Source of the DNA: Steromphala cineraria | Lineage: Eukaryota > Mollusca > Gastropoda > Trochida > Trochidae | DNA length: 64,000 bases | Direction of reading: 5' to 3' | Assembly (NCBI GenBank): GCA_916613615.1 | Contig: OU744726.1 | Span: forward strand, 15,503,515 to 15,567,514 | Part shown: positions 1 through 11,952 of the stretch, one piece after another | How the letters are laid out: each line of letters opens with the position of its first letter | Position numbering within the stretch: position 1 is the stretch's first letter | Notes under the pieces: generated by a model | What the model saw: only the letters and a program-made list of their open reading frames with translations | The model's database searches: none | Told to the model about the DNA's origin: nothing | Position numbers and translations under genes: made by a program

Positions 1-699
1 GTTAGTTGTTAATCATAAGTTCTTCTGGGTGATTTTATTGCATTTTAGTGACTGGCCTTCATCAAAGACTGAACATAAACTTTCTTCTTATTTGGAAGTA
101 TTAATGTTAGGTTTACAGTTACAGTTTAACTTCTGACATACATTTTACAAATCGAATTGTATCAATTGATACGGCCATCTGCTGTCCAGTTTTTATGATA
201 TATTTCATTCACAAATTTTCATTTTAGGAGAGGTCGATGATTGCCTGATCATTGAGATCGATATAGCCCATACACTTTACAACAGGCAGCTAATATAAAG
301 GATTTATGTACAACCTGTTTTCTTCGCCCTTGAAAGTGTTATTGCTTGAAAAATAGATCGACACAAATGTCTTCAGTTGATTAATGTAAGTTTTATTTGG
401 TTTACATGAGGATACGCCTGCTTTGAAATATTTTTAGCTGACACCACTATATGGAATGAAGTCAAATATCGTCTTTCGTGACAACACTTTTGTAATTTAA
501 AATGGAAACTAGGGGTAAGAAAATTCATTATTGATTGTACTTTTAAATGAAGCTTCAGAGTAGATGGAAATTTTATTTTTCAGGAAGGAATATCGGAGTC
601 AATAAGCGATAGAACATAAAATGAAAGTCTTTGTTCTTACATGTAGCTCATAGATAAAAAAAAGAATATGAAAAAGGTTTCCTTTTACATTTATGAGAT

Positions 700-783
700 C
701 TGATGGGCGAGTTGGTTAGCCGTTTGATCGTTGCTGGTGGGGTTTCAGGGACTCTGATTATGTGAGTTCGAATCCCGGAATGG
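700..783 (+). repeat. tRNA-like sequence, probable SINE head or tRNA pseudogene
   Basis: Two internal RNA polymerase III promoter-like blocks are visible: a box-A-like block at 704-715 (TGGGCGAGTTGG) and a box-B-like block at 764-776 (GAGTTCGAATCCC). The extra length between them fits a tRNA with a long variable arm (Leu or Ser type). I could not fold a convincing acceptor stem, so a SINE head or degraded tRNA pseudogene is more likely than a working tRNA gene. There is no second copy in the window to define its ends. Confidence 0.5.
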
Positions 784-1226
784 ACTTGACAATAACCTTT
801 ACTTTTGCAGATAATGTGTTCAAAATGTATATGACATAGGTGGTTTCTGTCCTTAAAACAATTCAATGTCTTTCGTCTTGTCACATTAAAGTATAATCAA
901 TGGATAAGCTAAATTGCCTGGAACATTAAGACTAACGAAGAGTACTTCCTTATGCAGAAGCTGATTATCTCTCACAGAGAATTAAAGTAGTTTTTGCTCC
1001 TCGTGCAAGAAGAACTACCATCAGTAATTACATTCACCGTCTACAGACTTCTTAACGTGACTAGAATGATTTCTTATTTGAGTTTATGTTGGCTGACTTT
1101 CTAAAACAGATCTACTCAGTGGGAGGAAATAATAAGGTTTGGTCACTTCAGACCAGCCTGCCATGCTATAATTTTGTCTTTTTTCTTAGTTGATAAAAAT
1201 GGGTGTTATCTTGGATTAAACAGAAC

Positions 1227-1246
1227 TATATATATATATATATATA
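1227..1246. repeat. (TA)n microsatellite
   Basis: Ten TA dinucleotides in a row. No function is inferred. Confidence 0.9.
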
Positions 1247-1957
1247 ATTGGATACGACGCCCACCAAGTGCACCTTACATATATTTAATTGTTATAAGTT
1301 TCCATTGTCACTGTGTAGGTATGATTCCAATAATGTAGTTGTTGACTCTTTTGAATGACATCATAAGAGTATTCGTAAATGATATGTGGGATTTCGGCAT
1401 CGCTTAACGCATATACATGTCATTCATATTTTAATGAAGTTAACAATGCTTGATCTATGGTGTTGACGTCACTCTGTTGTGATAACGATGAATCATTTTT
1501 TAAGAATCCACTGCTCTTTGACTATCCCGGCTGTGAGGGGTATTAAGGTTAGTATACACTTTTAAGTATTAAAGTGTCTCCTGACAACCATTTGATTTTG
1601 AAAATATAATTTTTGAAGGACGTGAGTCAAGAATCGAACATGTACCCTCTGTATGATACTGCAGTAAATTTTCCACGAGGCTATGGGGGACACACAGATC
1701 AAGAATTATTGTTTGTCAATTTAAAACCTGTGTTGTTTATTTGACGGGTGAAGCGAAGAGTGCACGTTGGGAAGTGCCTAGCGCGTGCAATGCATTCCGT
1801 ATGAATTTCCGTTGGGGGAATTATGGCAAAACAAGTGCACGGATTAACCCATTTGTAGAGTTGCCTAAGGTTGTGTCCCAAATCCAAAGAGTGGGCACCG
1901 AAAATTGTATTTGTTTGATAGTAATATAGGAAAAAAAGAAGTCATACATGGATTAAG

Positions 1958-2037
1958 ATGGAGAATGCATTCGGTTTCGTAGATTCGCGACTCGTTGATT
2001 ATTTTCACGAATCAACTCCACCTCGTGCATTCTCCAT
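1958..2037. repeat. Small fold-back element
   Basis: Perfect 12-bp inverted arms (1958-1969 and 2026-2037) enclose a second, inner inverted pair of 7 bp (1994-2000 and 2010-2016). The nested arms resemble a small MITE or fold-back relic. No target duplication could be assigned because no empty site is present in the window. Confidence 0.45.
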
Positions 2038-4871
2038 TACTTAATATTTTGCTTATTAATCAATATGTTGAATTAAGGATCGAATACCATCATAATGTTA
2101 GTGCTTTGGCACAGCGTCTCTCTGTATTTGGAAAATGTTTTAATTTCGTATTTATGTTCAACGTAGTTCATTGTTCATCGGGTTTTATGTTGAAACTCAT
2201 TCATTACATTTAAAACAGGAGTTGAATATTAAAATACTAAAAATTTAAAAGCATAAGTTCTTAAAGATAACACTTCTGCCAATGTCTGTACATTTTAAAG
2301 TTAACGAATTCAGATGTATATTATTAGTAGTATTAGTACTGTCTGAATGTAGTTGTTTTCTAAAGGATGTTTTGAAAATAATTGAAAATAATTTTTCAAA
2401 ACATACTTAAGTGCACTAACGAGCAAAAGAAATGTCATCATACAAACACACTTAGTTAGATACGACTCAAACATCGTTAAGTCATGTCTCAGAAACCAAT
2501 TTAACTAAAAATGAAACAATATCGGTTAATGTTTTAAAAAAACCCGTAAGAATTCCAAATGGTTCTGCTTGTTTTCTCGTGTTATAAGTATTAATGATGT
2601 GTTCAATTTTTTCAAGGGTTATTTATGTTACCCCATTACATCACATTTTAAGCTTCAATTCCAAACATTTTGGACCCAAAACATCACATTAGTGTCAGTT
2701 GGAAGGTGAAACCTCGTGTATTTGGAAAGACATAAAACGAAAAGTATCAAACTCTGAAGTGGGAAATTGTGAGTACATCTCTAAAACAAATGTGCCAGTC
2801 ACAGAGAATAAAAATTCTTGGCTATGCTTCAAATTTTGCACATATGAAAATCTTTTGTAGAACCAAATATACATGATAAAGTACAAAATGTGATGGTTTT
2901 GCTACTTCTTTATTCACTGAGTGGCGACATAGATTATCAGGCAAAAGATTAATGCCGACTTCGCTACACTTGGAATAAAGAAATTAAAAACAATAACATA
3001 TTGTACTTTAATACCTTGCAACGTCTACAATGCCACTCAAACAAACATAAACGCGTGTTAGTGTAGACTTTTAAACGGTTTTCAGTTTCTTTTAATAATC
3101 TAACTTTTTGAATAAGTTAAGCATTTTGTAATTCTCTCAAAAATGTGTAACTAACAATGGCATGAAATGATGTCTATCCACTATCATTTGCATTATCTAG
3201 ATCTGTATGCAATCAAAAACAGCATACACCACCATATACATCAAAACGAGGTTATTCACGAATGAACACTAGCTTACTGAAAACTATTTTCTTCAAGCAA
3301 ACATGCCTACAATCAGCGATACCTATTAGGGAGTTTTCCTTCCAAATGATTGAAGAATTACCAACAGTAACGACTTTTTCGGGGCATAAACGTGACTGGA
3401 ATCTATTCCTGGAAGAATGTTCACTTTGATCCCAGTAGGAGATAAGGTCCATGCGGAATGTAGCAGTTGTCCTGCTAGGATTGTCAAATAAATGTAGAAG
3501 GTTGATGTATAATCATTGTTATTTAGGATTAAGCTTGGTGTTATTCTAGACCAACGTTAACAAAGTAAGGTTTCATTATCAACTGAATATTAACGTTTTC
3601 CTCGTTCGTTTCGATAGAGATTAACGCAAGTGTGATTTTTATTATTCAACATATATGAACTTGTGACAGAAAGTCATATGACCGTATAGGAATACACTAA
3701 TTCACTTTCAATCCTTTCATATTCATCTTTTTGTTGGTTTGAACGTTTAACAAAAGAAAAGAACGAAACCAAATGTTACGTATACGTACTCCCTTGATGG
3801 TCATGTTGAAACGTTTCCTTACATTTGAACCACTTTGAAGTATTTTGTGTGTCTTCTCAGAAAATGGCAAACAAAATTCAGATGTTCCCTGCACAACTTG
3901 AATAATTTTTTGACAAAATGAAACATAAACTTGGTAATTTTCAAAAAATGGCAACTCGATCTAATGTAGCGTGTTATAAAAAATCAAACAACATCGTATT
4001 TATATTACGGTTAAAACCTGTTAAACTTCACCTCACGTCAAGTTCAGACGAAAAAACGAACAATTTTTTCATTTTTTATTATGCATTTTCAATGTATAAA
4101 TATTCTCTTTAAAAGTAAAATAATTTGCCCGCCCTTCGTTTGAATTTGATTTAAATGTTGATATATTGCCTCAAAATAATTGACTCTTTTGGTTATTTTG
4201 AATAATCCGTTTAGTTTCCTTTTCGTTTAGCCACACTCACTTTTAATTGACTTTGCCCAGGAGTCACTTACAGGATTTCAATCCATTCGAATAATTGTTC
4301 TAGCTAACTGATACATCTGTCTATTCCCAGGGGGTTGACACTCCTGATAAACTACTAGAGAGAATCAATGCCTGGTTTGTTTATTGAGGAAATGTTTACA
4401 GAACACATTAATAAAGCATTCATTCCCTTCGTGTCAAACTGTCTCTTAACGTGATAAATTGTAATGCAACTGTCTAACTCATTAATATGATATTTTCTAA
4501 AATTAATCAAATGTGTCTGTAAACATATGAACTAGCTTTATCGATTTTCCATACAAATTAAATTGGTAACACTAAGCCAGGAAAATATAGATTTAATCGT
4601 ATTATGTATATTAAAGTAAAACGGTAGTTAATGAGCATATGTCATATAGCCTTGAAATCAATTAGCCTTAAAATTGTTGTTAAAACGTTTACATTTCTTT
4701 AACTTCATTAGAAAAATTCAAACGTTTCTTATGAAGAGCCTATTCGCATGTTGGCAGGCATGAAACATGATCACAAACTTTTCAGTGGCGAACACAAAGC
4801 GTTCCATGTTCACATATTTTGAGACATATTTTTATGTGCTTTTGGCCATGAGGCCTTTTCACGAAAATAAC

Positions 4872-4910
4872 CTGTCACTTGTCACTTGTCACTTGTCATA
4901 GGCACTTGTC
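4872..4910. repeat. Heptamer array (CTTGTCA)n, variable between copies
   Basis: A short run of CTTGTCA heptamers. A1 has three exact heptamers after one variant, plus one more beyond a spacer. A2 (about 15303-15338) has three plus one, and A3 (about 25379-25406) has two plus one. It is a small VNTR that distinguishes the A copies. Confidence 0.8.
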
Positions 4911-6175
4911 ACCATATTCACATGATTGTTGTTAATTCAATACCTAATGCTTCAGGCTGGTTACTTAAAAGTTTAGAAGTACTATCGTTTGATTGACATC
5001 AAGCAAATGAAAGAAATATTCTAAAATCATTAGAATGTGTTTATGCTTCTCAATAGTTCACCTCAAATATACAAACTTGACAAGAGATTATACTGTATTT
5101 ACCTAACTTCCATTTTATAATGAAAGAGGTTATTTCTGCCAGTCAAAGTTTACGACATAGCATATGTTTGATTTATGAATTATACATTTATTGACATCGT
5201 TTTTTTGCTTATAACTGAACTTAGTGAATTCTAATAACATCTACAAAACAAAAATTGTTTTTGGTTGGTTTTTTTTGGCAAACATATTTTTCGAACGAAT
5301 ATTTTTCATTTTTGACCCAAGCGTGCCTTATACATGTATCAATGCCAAAAGTCCTCTTCTTCCCCAAAGTTATGAATACAATGGTACATGTACAATGATG
5401 ATTGAATGAGAAGAACTTGAGCCAACTTCATAATAAGAATATTTGCATTAAGTTCAAAAGCAGCTGTAGATATTTGAATGTTTACGAACATTTATACTTG
5501 GCTGTTACGACAATTAAAACCCATCCCTCTCATCTGACGGGGATAAATTATTCTATAGAAATGTGACTCTAAAAAGTACTGGGTAATCGTAAAATGCGTA
5601 AGTTTATAGAAATTCAGAGTATCATAAATTTTTTCCTTCATAATAGATTAAAATGTGGTAAATTGAATCACCAAAACATTTCATTGTTACGTGGTGAGTT
5701 CAACATTTACATACACATACACATTGCCTGTTTGTTACATTACATTAGTTCAAATAGCATATGCATGCTGTTATACTAATTAGGTATCCGCTGAAGTTCG
5801 ATTATTCAACCATCTTTCTATCGAACCCTATAATAATGATTATTTTGAGGGGATTAAAATTAGAAATGTTTCAACCACATACTTTATATAATTATGAATA
5901 TATTATCCTCGAACATAGTTGGTACTGATTCCTCAAACAAAACCTTTAAATATTGTATTAATCCTGAAAACGTTTTATTAATAAATGATGTTTGAAAATT
6001 ACATACAAATTTTTTAACTGTGATTGAACTAGTTATATGAACATTGTATAACAAAAAGTGTTAAATTAATATATTATTGTAGAAATATGAAAATCTGAAA
6101 TCTGCAATTTGACCGACTTATTATATTTGACGACTATTATTTGTGACCTTAAAATGTCATCAGTAAGCACAGAGT

Positions 6176-6339
6176 TATCTTGAAATTTCAACATAGGTAT
6201 CTTGAAATTTCAACATAGGTATCTTGAAATTTCAACATAGGTATCTTGAAATTTCAAGAAAGGATTTTGAAATTTCAACTTTTTTCTTGAAATTTCAAAA
6301 TAAAAATTAAAAAAACAGATGGCCCTAATATGCCACCGT
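6176..6339. repeat. Minisatellite-bearing insertion with 7-bp target duplication
   Basis: This segment is absent from A2, A3 and A4. It is flanked by ACAGAGT at 6169-6175 and 6340-6346, which reads as a 7-bp target-site duplication. Three 22-bp repeats fill 6176-6241, each centred on the palindrome TTGAAATTTCAA, followed by degenerate repeats and an unrelated 3' end. It looks like a small non-autonomous element. I could not assign a superfamily because the ends lack clear inverted repeats. Confidence 0.65.
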
Positions 6340-6508
6340 ACAGAGTAGAGCAAATGAAAAAAAATTACCCTTGATTCAACACTGTATTCAAATATGCTAT
6401 TGATTTCATTTCCATCTTGATTTCATTCTATCATTTCAGTTACCTAAGCAACTTCATTCGAGTTCCCTTCGCAAATGCACAACCCAATTAGACCACTCCT
6501 TGCTTTAA

Positions 6509-6864
6509 AGGGGCAGTAGCACGTTTTTTGATAATTTTACATTTTAAATATTTCACTTATAATTGTAAGTATATGCTAACTGTATCATATTGACAGTGTC
6601 AACAATCTCATTACACAAGCCAATCACCCATAGTCAGAGGACAAAGTATAAGGCTTCACATAAAATCCATTGGCGGCCATTTTTGTGTGAACACCTTTAA
6701 TTCATTTTTGTAAGAAAAATTAATCTCATGGATGAACTTTACGTTTTATATTTGAATTATTACTGCTTCATTTAGTTTGAATACATTGTCTTTTAATTAG
6801 AAGCATTTATTTTCATTTTCCTGACATCACCCTATATTCCCCCTAAAAACGTGCTACTGCCCCT
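6509..6864. mobile_element. MITE, 356 bp, TTAA target site
   Basis: Perfect 20-bp terminal inverted repeats (6509-6528 and 6845-6864, starting AGGGGCAGTAGCACG) are flanked on both sides by TTAA. A2, A3 and A4 lack the insertion; A2 keeps a single TTTAAA at the matching place (about 17181). TTAA duplications are typical of piggyBac and Kolobok elements; I cannot choose between them. There is no coding capacity inside. Confidence 0.85.
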
Positions 6865-9800
6865 TTAAAGGTCATGACGGGAATGCATTTCCTGTGAAAA
6901 CCTTCTTGAAATGAACAGAAGAAATTTTTATTTCAGTTTCAAAGACTTTTTTCTGAATTTAAAGATAGTTTTATTGATTCCTTTGTTTTTTAAGTATTTC
7001 GGAACTGAAATCGAACTCAAAACATACTCAGCTAACTAGTACATGTTGATTATCATCCAAGACACATCCGTCTCTATTTGGTATAGTGGATTAAACATTG
7101 GCTGTATATTGAACCTGAATGAAAGATCAAGCTGGCTTCGTTTGCAGGGAGTTTGTCCATATTTGTCTTGGAATCTTTGTGGAAAGAACAATGTATCAAA
7201 TAAAGAGAATAACCTAAGGGTGCTATTTGCTTCTGTGTTTAATATTTGAAGACAAGGCTAAAATACAAGTAATATTTTGAAAATTTGAATTTGAAGTATT
7301 GCCTGATCCAGCCAAATCTGTCTTTATTTATGGAATAATATGTAGATACGATAATCACTTTCAAGATGAAAGTGCATTGTTTCAACATTATATATCAAGT
7401 GTATTGAACATATGTGGAGAGATCTTGAACATTTTAGGAAAAGATTCACTTATATCACTTGCGCACGCTTTAATTACAGTAATACACATATTTCCAAATG
7501 GAAAACATTGTTCTCTTTTCTAGTACTTTTATGACATTAACATTAACACGTACTATGTAGGTAGTATGTAGCAGTGAATTTGCAATGTTGAGGTTTTTTA
7601 AAAAGGGTGGCGTCTGAAGAAATAGCTGAAGTCTTTTTTATATCAATAAGATGTCAAATCATTTCAATCATGAAAATGTATGAACATGATAAAGTTATTT
7701 TTCGTTATTTTCATTGATTTGATTTGATCTAAACAAATAATACTTTATTCGATTGTCTTTGGTTTGAGTACTGTTTTACAAAATCAGTGACAGGAAATGA
7801 ATAAATTAGATGTTAGTTTATCTGGTAGTTATTTCAGTAAAGCTTATTTGACATTTAATTCTTTTAAATAGGTCGCTCAGTTTCGAAATTTATGCAAATA
7901 AGAAAGGCGTTACTGTCAAATTGGTGTTTTTTTAAGATCACTTTAAACTCACTACTGGTTTAGCAATAATGCTATTATACATTAGTTGTTTTTATTACCA
8001 TTATTATTTTAGTATTTTTTTATTACCAGTAATGCTAACGTTTCATTTTATACGTTAATGCTTGCTCATAAAACATCTGTTTGTCCCTATGGTTCTATGG
8101 AAAGCAAAGGTTTCAGATAACAACAAAATGGAACTTTTGGATGATATGTAAATAATCTAGAAAACGTTTTGATAAACAGATGTAAACGATAAATTTATAA
8201 TTAACCATTGTGACAATAAATACATTAACAAAGAATGATAATAACTAAATTAACATATAAACATATTTTTTGTAATGTAGAAATGAAATTTATAGGTTTT
8301 ATATATGGCAATGCAAAATTCATATTTCTCTGAAATACTTACGAAAGCTAAATGAATAAAGTTTACGTATACTGCAACGCAGTAAATTAAGATGGCTCTT
8401 GTGAACCCAATATAATTTCAATTTCAGAGGTAATATTCGTTTTAACATAACTAATCTTCATAGATATAAATTGAGAAATCCATTTGTGCCAATATAGTTT
8501 GAACTTCGTTAAAATGTGAAGCTTAATTCATTTATATCTGGATATTACATTTTTGATATTTTCAAACACGATTTGCACGAGGATATTTTAAAGTACGTTT
8601 TCCTTGTATCTCTTTTAAGACCACACTGATTTAAAAAATGATTTAAGAGTATAAATTTTCGGCATGCGTCCTAAGGAACAAAATAAACATTTTAAAGGAT
8701 AAAAATGAAAAGGGCCAGTCATCATTTCATTCAACCAGAGATTACAGTATGGAAGGTATTTCTATGCATGGGCAAATTATAACTCATGTATTGATATGGC
8801 GATGCTTTGAATTCAATCGATTCTGAAGGTTTAGTTACGATTTCAAGAAATGCATTACCTTGGTGTGTTATAAGGTTTTTAATTGCTGCTATCGATCTTT
8901 GGAATAACAGTGATCATTTATATTGGTTAAATGATATTGGATGATATAAAATCTATTTTAAATGATAAAATAACTCAAAATACGCAAGCAATGTGACCAA
9001 GAAGGACCTATCTGTGTGTTCTCTCAACTATGCATAAGAGGGTTAGTCATGAAGTTTCATCTGAAAAATATAGAAATGGACCTAGTAGATAGCAGCAATA
9101 TCGTCATTGATGACAAAGGTTAATGCTCTTACAATTTGTCAGTGTCTGCTTGTAGGGCATTTTGGTGTTATTAATTGGGATCCTCTATCTTTTTATCTTA
9201 TGGCAGGAATAAAGTAATCAATGTGATTGCAGAAGTTCTGCTGATCTCCTGAAAAGCCTCCAACCAAGTGAGTAATGGACGTATCCTACTATCCAGGGTA
9301 TAAACTAGTTTAAATGAACTCATAACTTCTTATGACCTGTTCGAAATTTTTTTAATTAAAACTGAACATAATCCATTAAATACGAAACGCATTGCTACAA
9401 AACAACTGTTATGACCTCTATGTAACTGGCCTTAACCTCCGCCAACATTAATGCCACTTCACTCATCTGCGATTACTAACATGATGTTATTCATATTTAT
9501 AAAGTAGTCCTCACATTCAGATGATCATGCTACGTCCAATCAGAAGGCAGCATTTAATCTAAAATTGTTGTGTCACATACATATTGACGGAAATTATCAG
9601 ATTTTAATTATTTGAAAAGTTTAGTATGTCTCGGTCGAAAAGAACAGTAATATGTCATTGAGCACCATAATTCATATAGAATTCCATAATTTTAGCTAGA
9701 TGGATTGTGTTCCTTTATATCGTGTAGTACATGTAAAAATAATATGCTGAAGTCAGCTTTCCAAGCAGAGTTAAAGGATAGGTCAACCATAAACTAATTG

Positions 9801-10546
9801 AATGTAACTTTGCGAGTTATTTCAAGTTCTCTGACAGGTCTCTTTAGTTACAAACCTTAACATATAGTTAGATATAGAAGTTGTAATACTGGTATTTATC
9901 TGTAGGGTCTTACCTCAATAGTAGTGTTCAGGAAAACATCCATTATCTGGTACATATAAATTAGTTGAATAGAGCAAGGGAGCTTTTTCTCTTCTTATTA
10001 TGTCTATTTCTTTGACCAGATAAAGCTATGTTCTTAAATCAATGAAAGGCTAACACGACAATACTATTCGTTTCGTAATTTAATTAATTTCCAAAGAACA
10101 ATAACTCGGGATTTAAGTTGAAAGAATCGTTCTCTTAATTTACTTTACAACAACACAAAACTATTTTTCAAAACATTTGAAATCATGCATTGTGCAATGG
10201 TTATTACCTGTGTAAGCAGATACAAATCTCCTGTCAATTCTAGATAAATGAATTTAAACAAAACATATACAAGAACAATACTCGACAGAACTTATAAACG
10301 ATCCATTTTAACCGTACACCTATCCAGGGGCTATTTACAAATTCGTGATGCCAACATCTTTTGTGAACTCGTTAACTCAAGACCAATAAAATTGTTGCTG
10401 ATGATACAGCTGTGCACGAATTTTCAAATGCAATATTAATCTAGAATATGTAATTGCATATAAACGCATTTCATGATACTGCTATGTCAATGCCCACTTG
10501 GTATTTGTGCTTGAGACTTTTACTTTCGTAATCAAAACTTTAACAA

Positions 10547-10727
10547 AGCAGACTGATTAAAATCGGCCTAGTTCCGATGAATAAAATATTCAATGTATAA
10601 CCATAAGATATATGCACTAGGACTCAGTGGAGAAGATACCTATTGAAACAAAAAGTTCGATTATCGATAGAGTTAATATTTTAAAACTTGTATTCCTCCG
10701 AACTAGGCCGATTTTAATCGGACTGCT
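10547..10727. mobile_element. Old 181-bp MITE in unit A, copy in A1
   Basis: Imperfect inverted repeats of about 31 bp start AGCAG and share the core GATTAAAATCGGCC. TAACAA flanks the element at 10541-10546 and 10728-10733. All four A copies carry it at the same place, so it inserted before the array was formed. The superfamily is unknown. Confidence 0.75.
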
Positions 10728-11811
10728 TAACAAAGAATTGAATATTTTTTTTCAAAGAAGTACATTATGCTTTAGGTATGCAATTTAACTTTTCATTACC
10801 TGCCAATGGTGATTGTCGCGTAATTGCTGTACGTAAAAAGTCATTTCAAGCGAATTTTTCTTTGTCGTGTATTGTTACGTCTCTGCGTATCTGGATTTGA
10901 TGTATTATCGAATCAGAACCCATGTATCATCTCCTGAGACTAGACACATTTCAGAAGCCATCTATGGAAAGCAGTGATTACACCCAGCACGAATATATCG
11001 TATTAATGTGTTTCTTTCACCATTTAGGAAACTGGCATGTCACTGTTCCATCCATCGGGTCAAATCATCCGGATCTCCGAAAAGACAGCAAAATTTTTTC
11101 ATTTTGCAGTGTAGTTATTGTTGTAAACATATGTCTAACAAATACTTAATAACAGCGTGTATTAAAATTCTTTCAATCTTTTGGATTTTTCCGCTTTTCC
11201 ATAGTCATGGAATGGCAATCAATAAAAGACTGCACATTAAACAATAGGTGCATCTCTGTAAAACAATTACATCGATTATCCTAAAACACATCTGAAATGT
11301 GTTGCTTCGTTTAATATTTTCTTGATAATCTTTTCATTTTCTGATAACTGAATAAATTGATATGAATATCGGTTATCCCTATAAAATCTCTCTTGCAAAA
11401 TGATATTTATGTATAAAGTTCGAAAAATAACATTATGACTTTTCGACTTGAGAAAATATTTCAAACCACAGAATAGGTAAACTGTTACATAATTCATACA
11501 GTAATTTTCAGTGTATATCCTGCTTAGAGACATCAGTAATTACAGACTCTATCGTATTAAGAATGAGCAGTAGATTCTATATTACTCCATTGCATGTTAA
11601 GGTGAAATCTTTATTCAAATAATCATGGCTTACCGTCGAGATAAGAAGCATTTCCTTGGTTATCTTTGCGGGACCTAATAGCTTTAAACACGAATGTTTT
11701 GTAGACTCAATTTATCTAAAATCAACAAAGTAGAGGAGAAGGTCATTTAATTTGTGTTGGTTTAAGATGAATATGGTATACTGCATTATCAAACATTTAA
11801 AGTGACAATGG

Positions 11812-11837
11812 TAGATAGATAGATAGATAGATACATG

Positions 11838-11874
<37 letters not shown>
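11812..11874. repeat. (GATA)n microsatellite in A1
   Basis: GATA tetramers with one interruption. The array occupies the same position in every A copy but differs in length. Read on the minus strand, the adjoining sequence is AATAAACAGGACAT followed by (CTAT)n. That is how the 3' end of a retroposon with a microsatellite tail would look, so it may be a decayed LINE or SINE tail. Confidence 0.8.
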
Positions 11875-11925
11875 GTCCTGTTTATTAAGAAATTGCTACA
11901 AATATCCCCAAAGCCGTCGTGAACG

Positions 11926-11952
11926 TGACGTCATGAGCGATTCGTGACGTCA
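11926..11952. promoter_or_regulatory. Pair of CRE-like palindromes, A1
   Basis: Two exact TGACGTCA palindromes (11926-11933 and 11945-11952) start 19 bp apart. TGACGTCA is the consensus full cAMP-response element bound by CREB/ATF bZIP factors. The pair is kept with identical spacing in all four A copies. No transcript is visible beside it, so function is unproven. Confidence 0.45.

Larger units (their letters stand above)
1..2587. other. Left flank outside the tandem array
   Basis: This stretch does not recur elsewhere in the window, and unit A begins at its right edge. I see no gene. It holds a tRNA-like sequence (700-783), a (TA)n run (1227-1246) and a small fold-back (1958-2037), listed separately. 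Open frames here are short. The minus-strand frame at 648-884 simply reads through the tRNA-like repeat. Confidence 0.7.

Noticed and set aside
10248..10439. 63-residue frame open in all four A copies (also 21192, 38728, 54011)
   Set aside because: The few differences among copies are nearly all amino-acid-changing (for example Leu/Ile, Ser/Phe, Asn/Tyr, Asn/Thr). There is no known motif, so the open frame follows from DNA identity and not selection.
11276..11533. Minus-strand frame of 73-85 residues repeated in A1-A4
   Set aside because: The differences I could trace were about five amino-acid-changing and one silent. Composition is Lys/Tyr/Ile-rich as expected from AT-rich DNA, and there is no domain.
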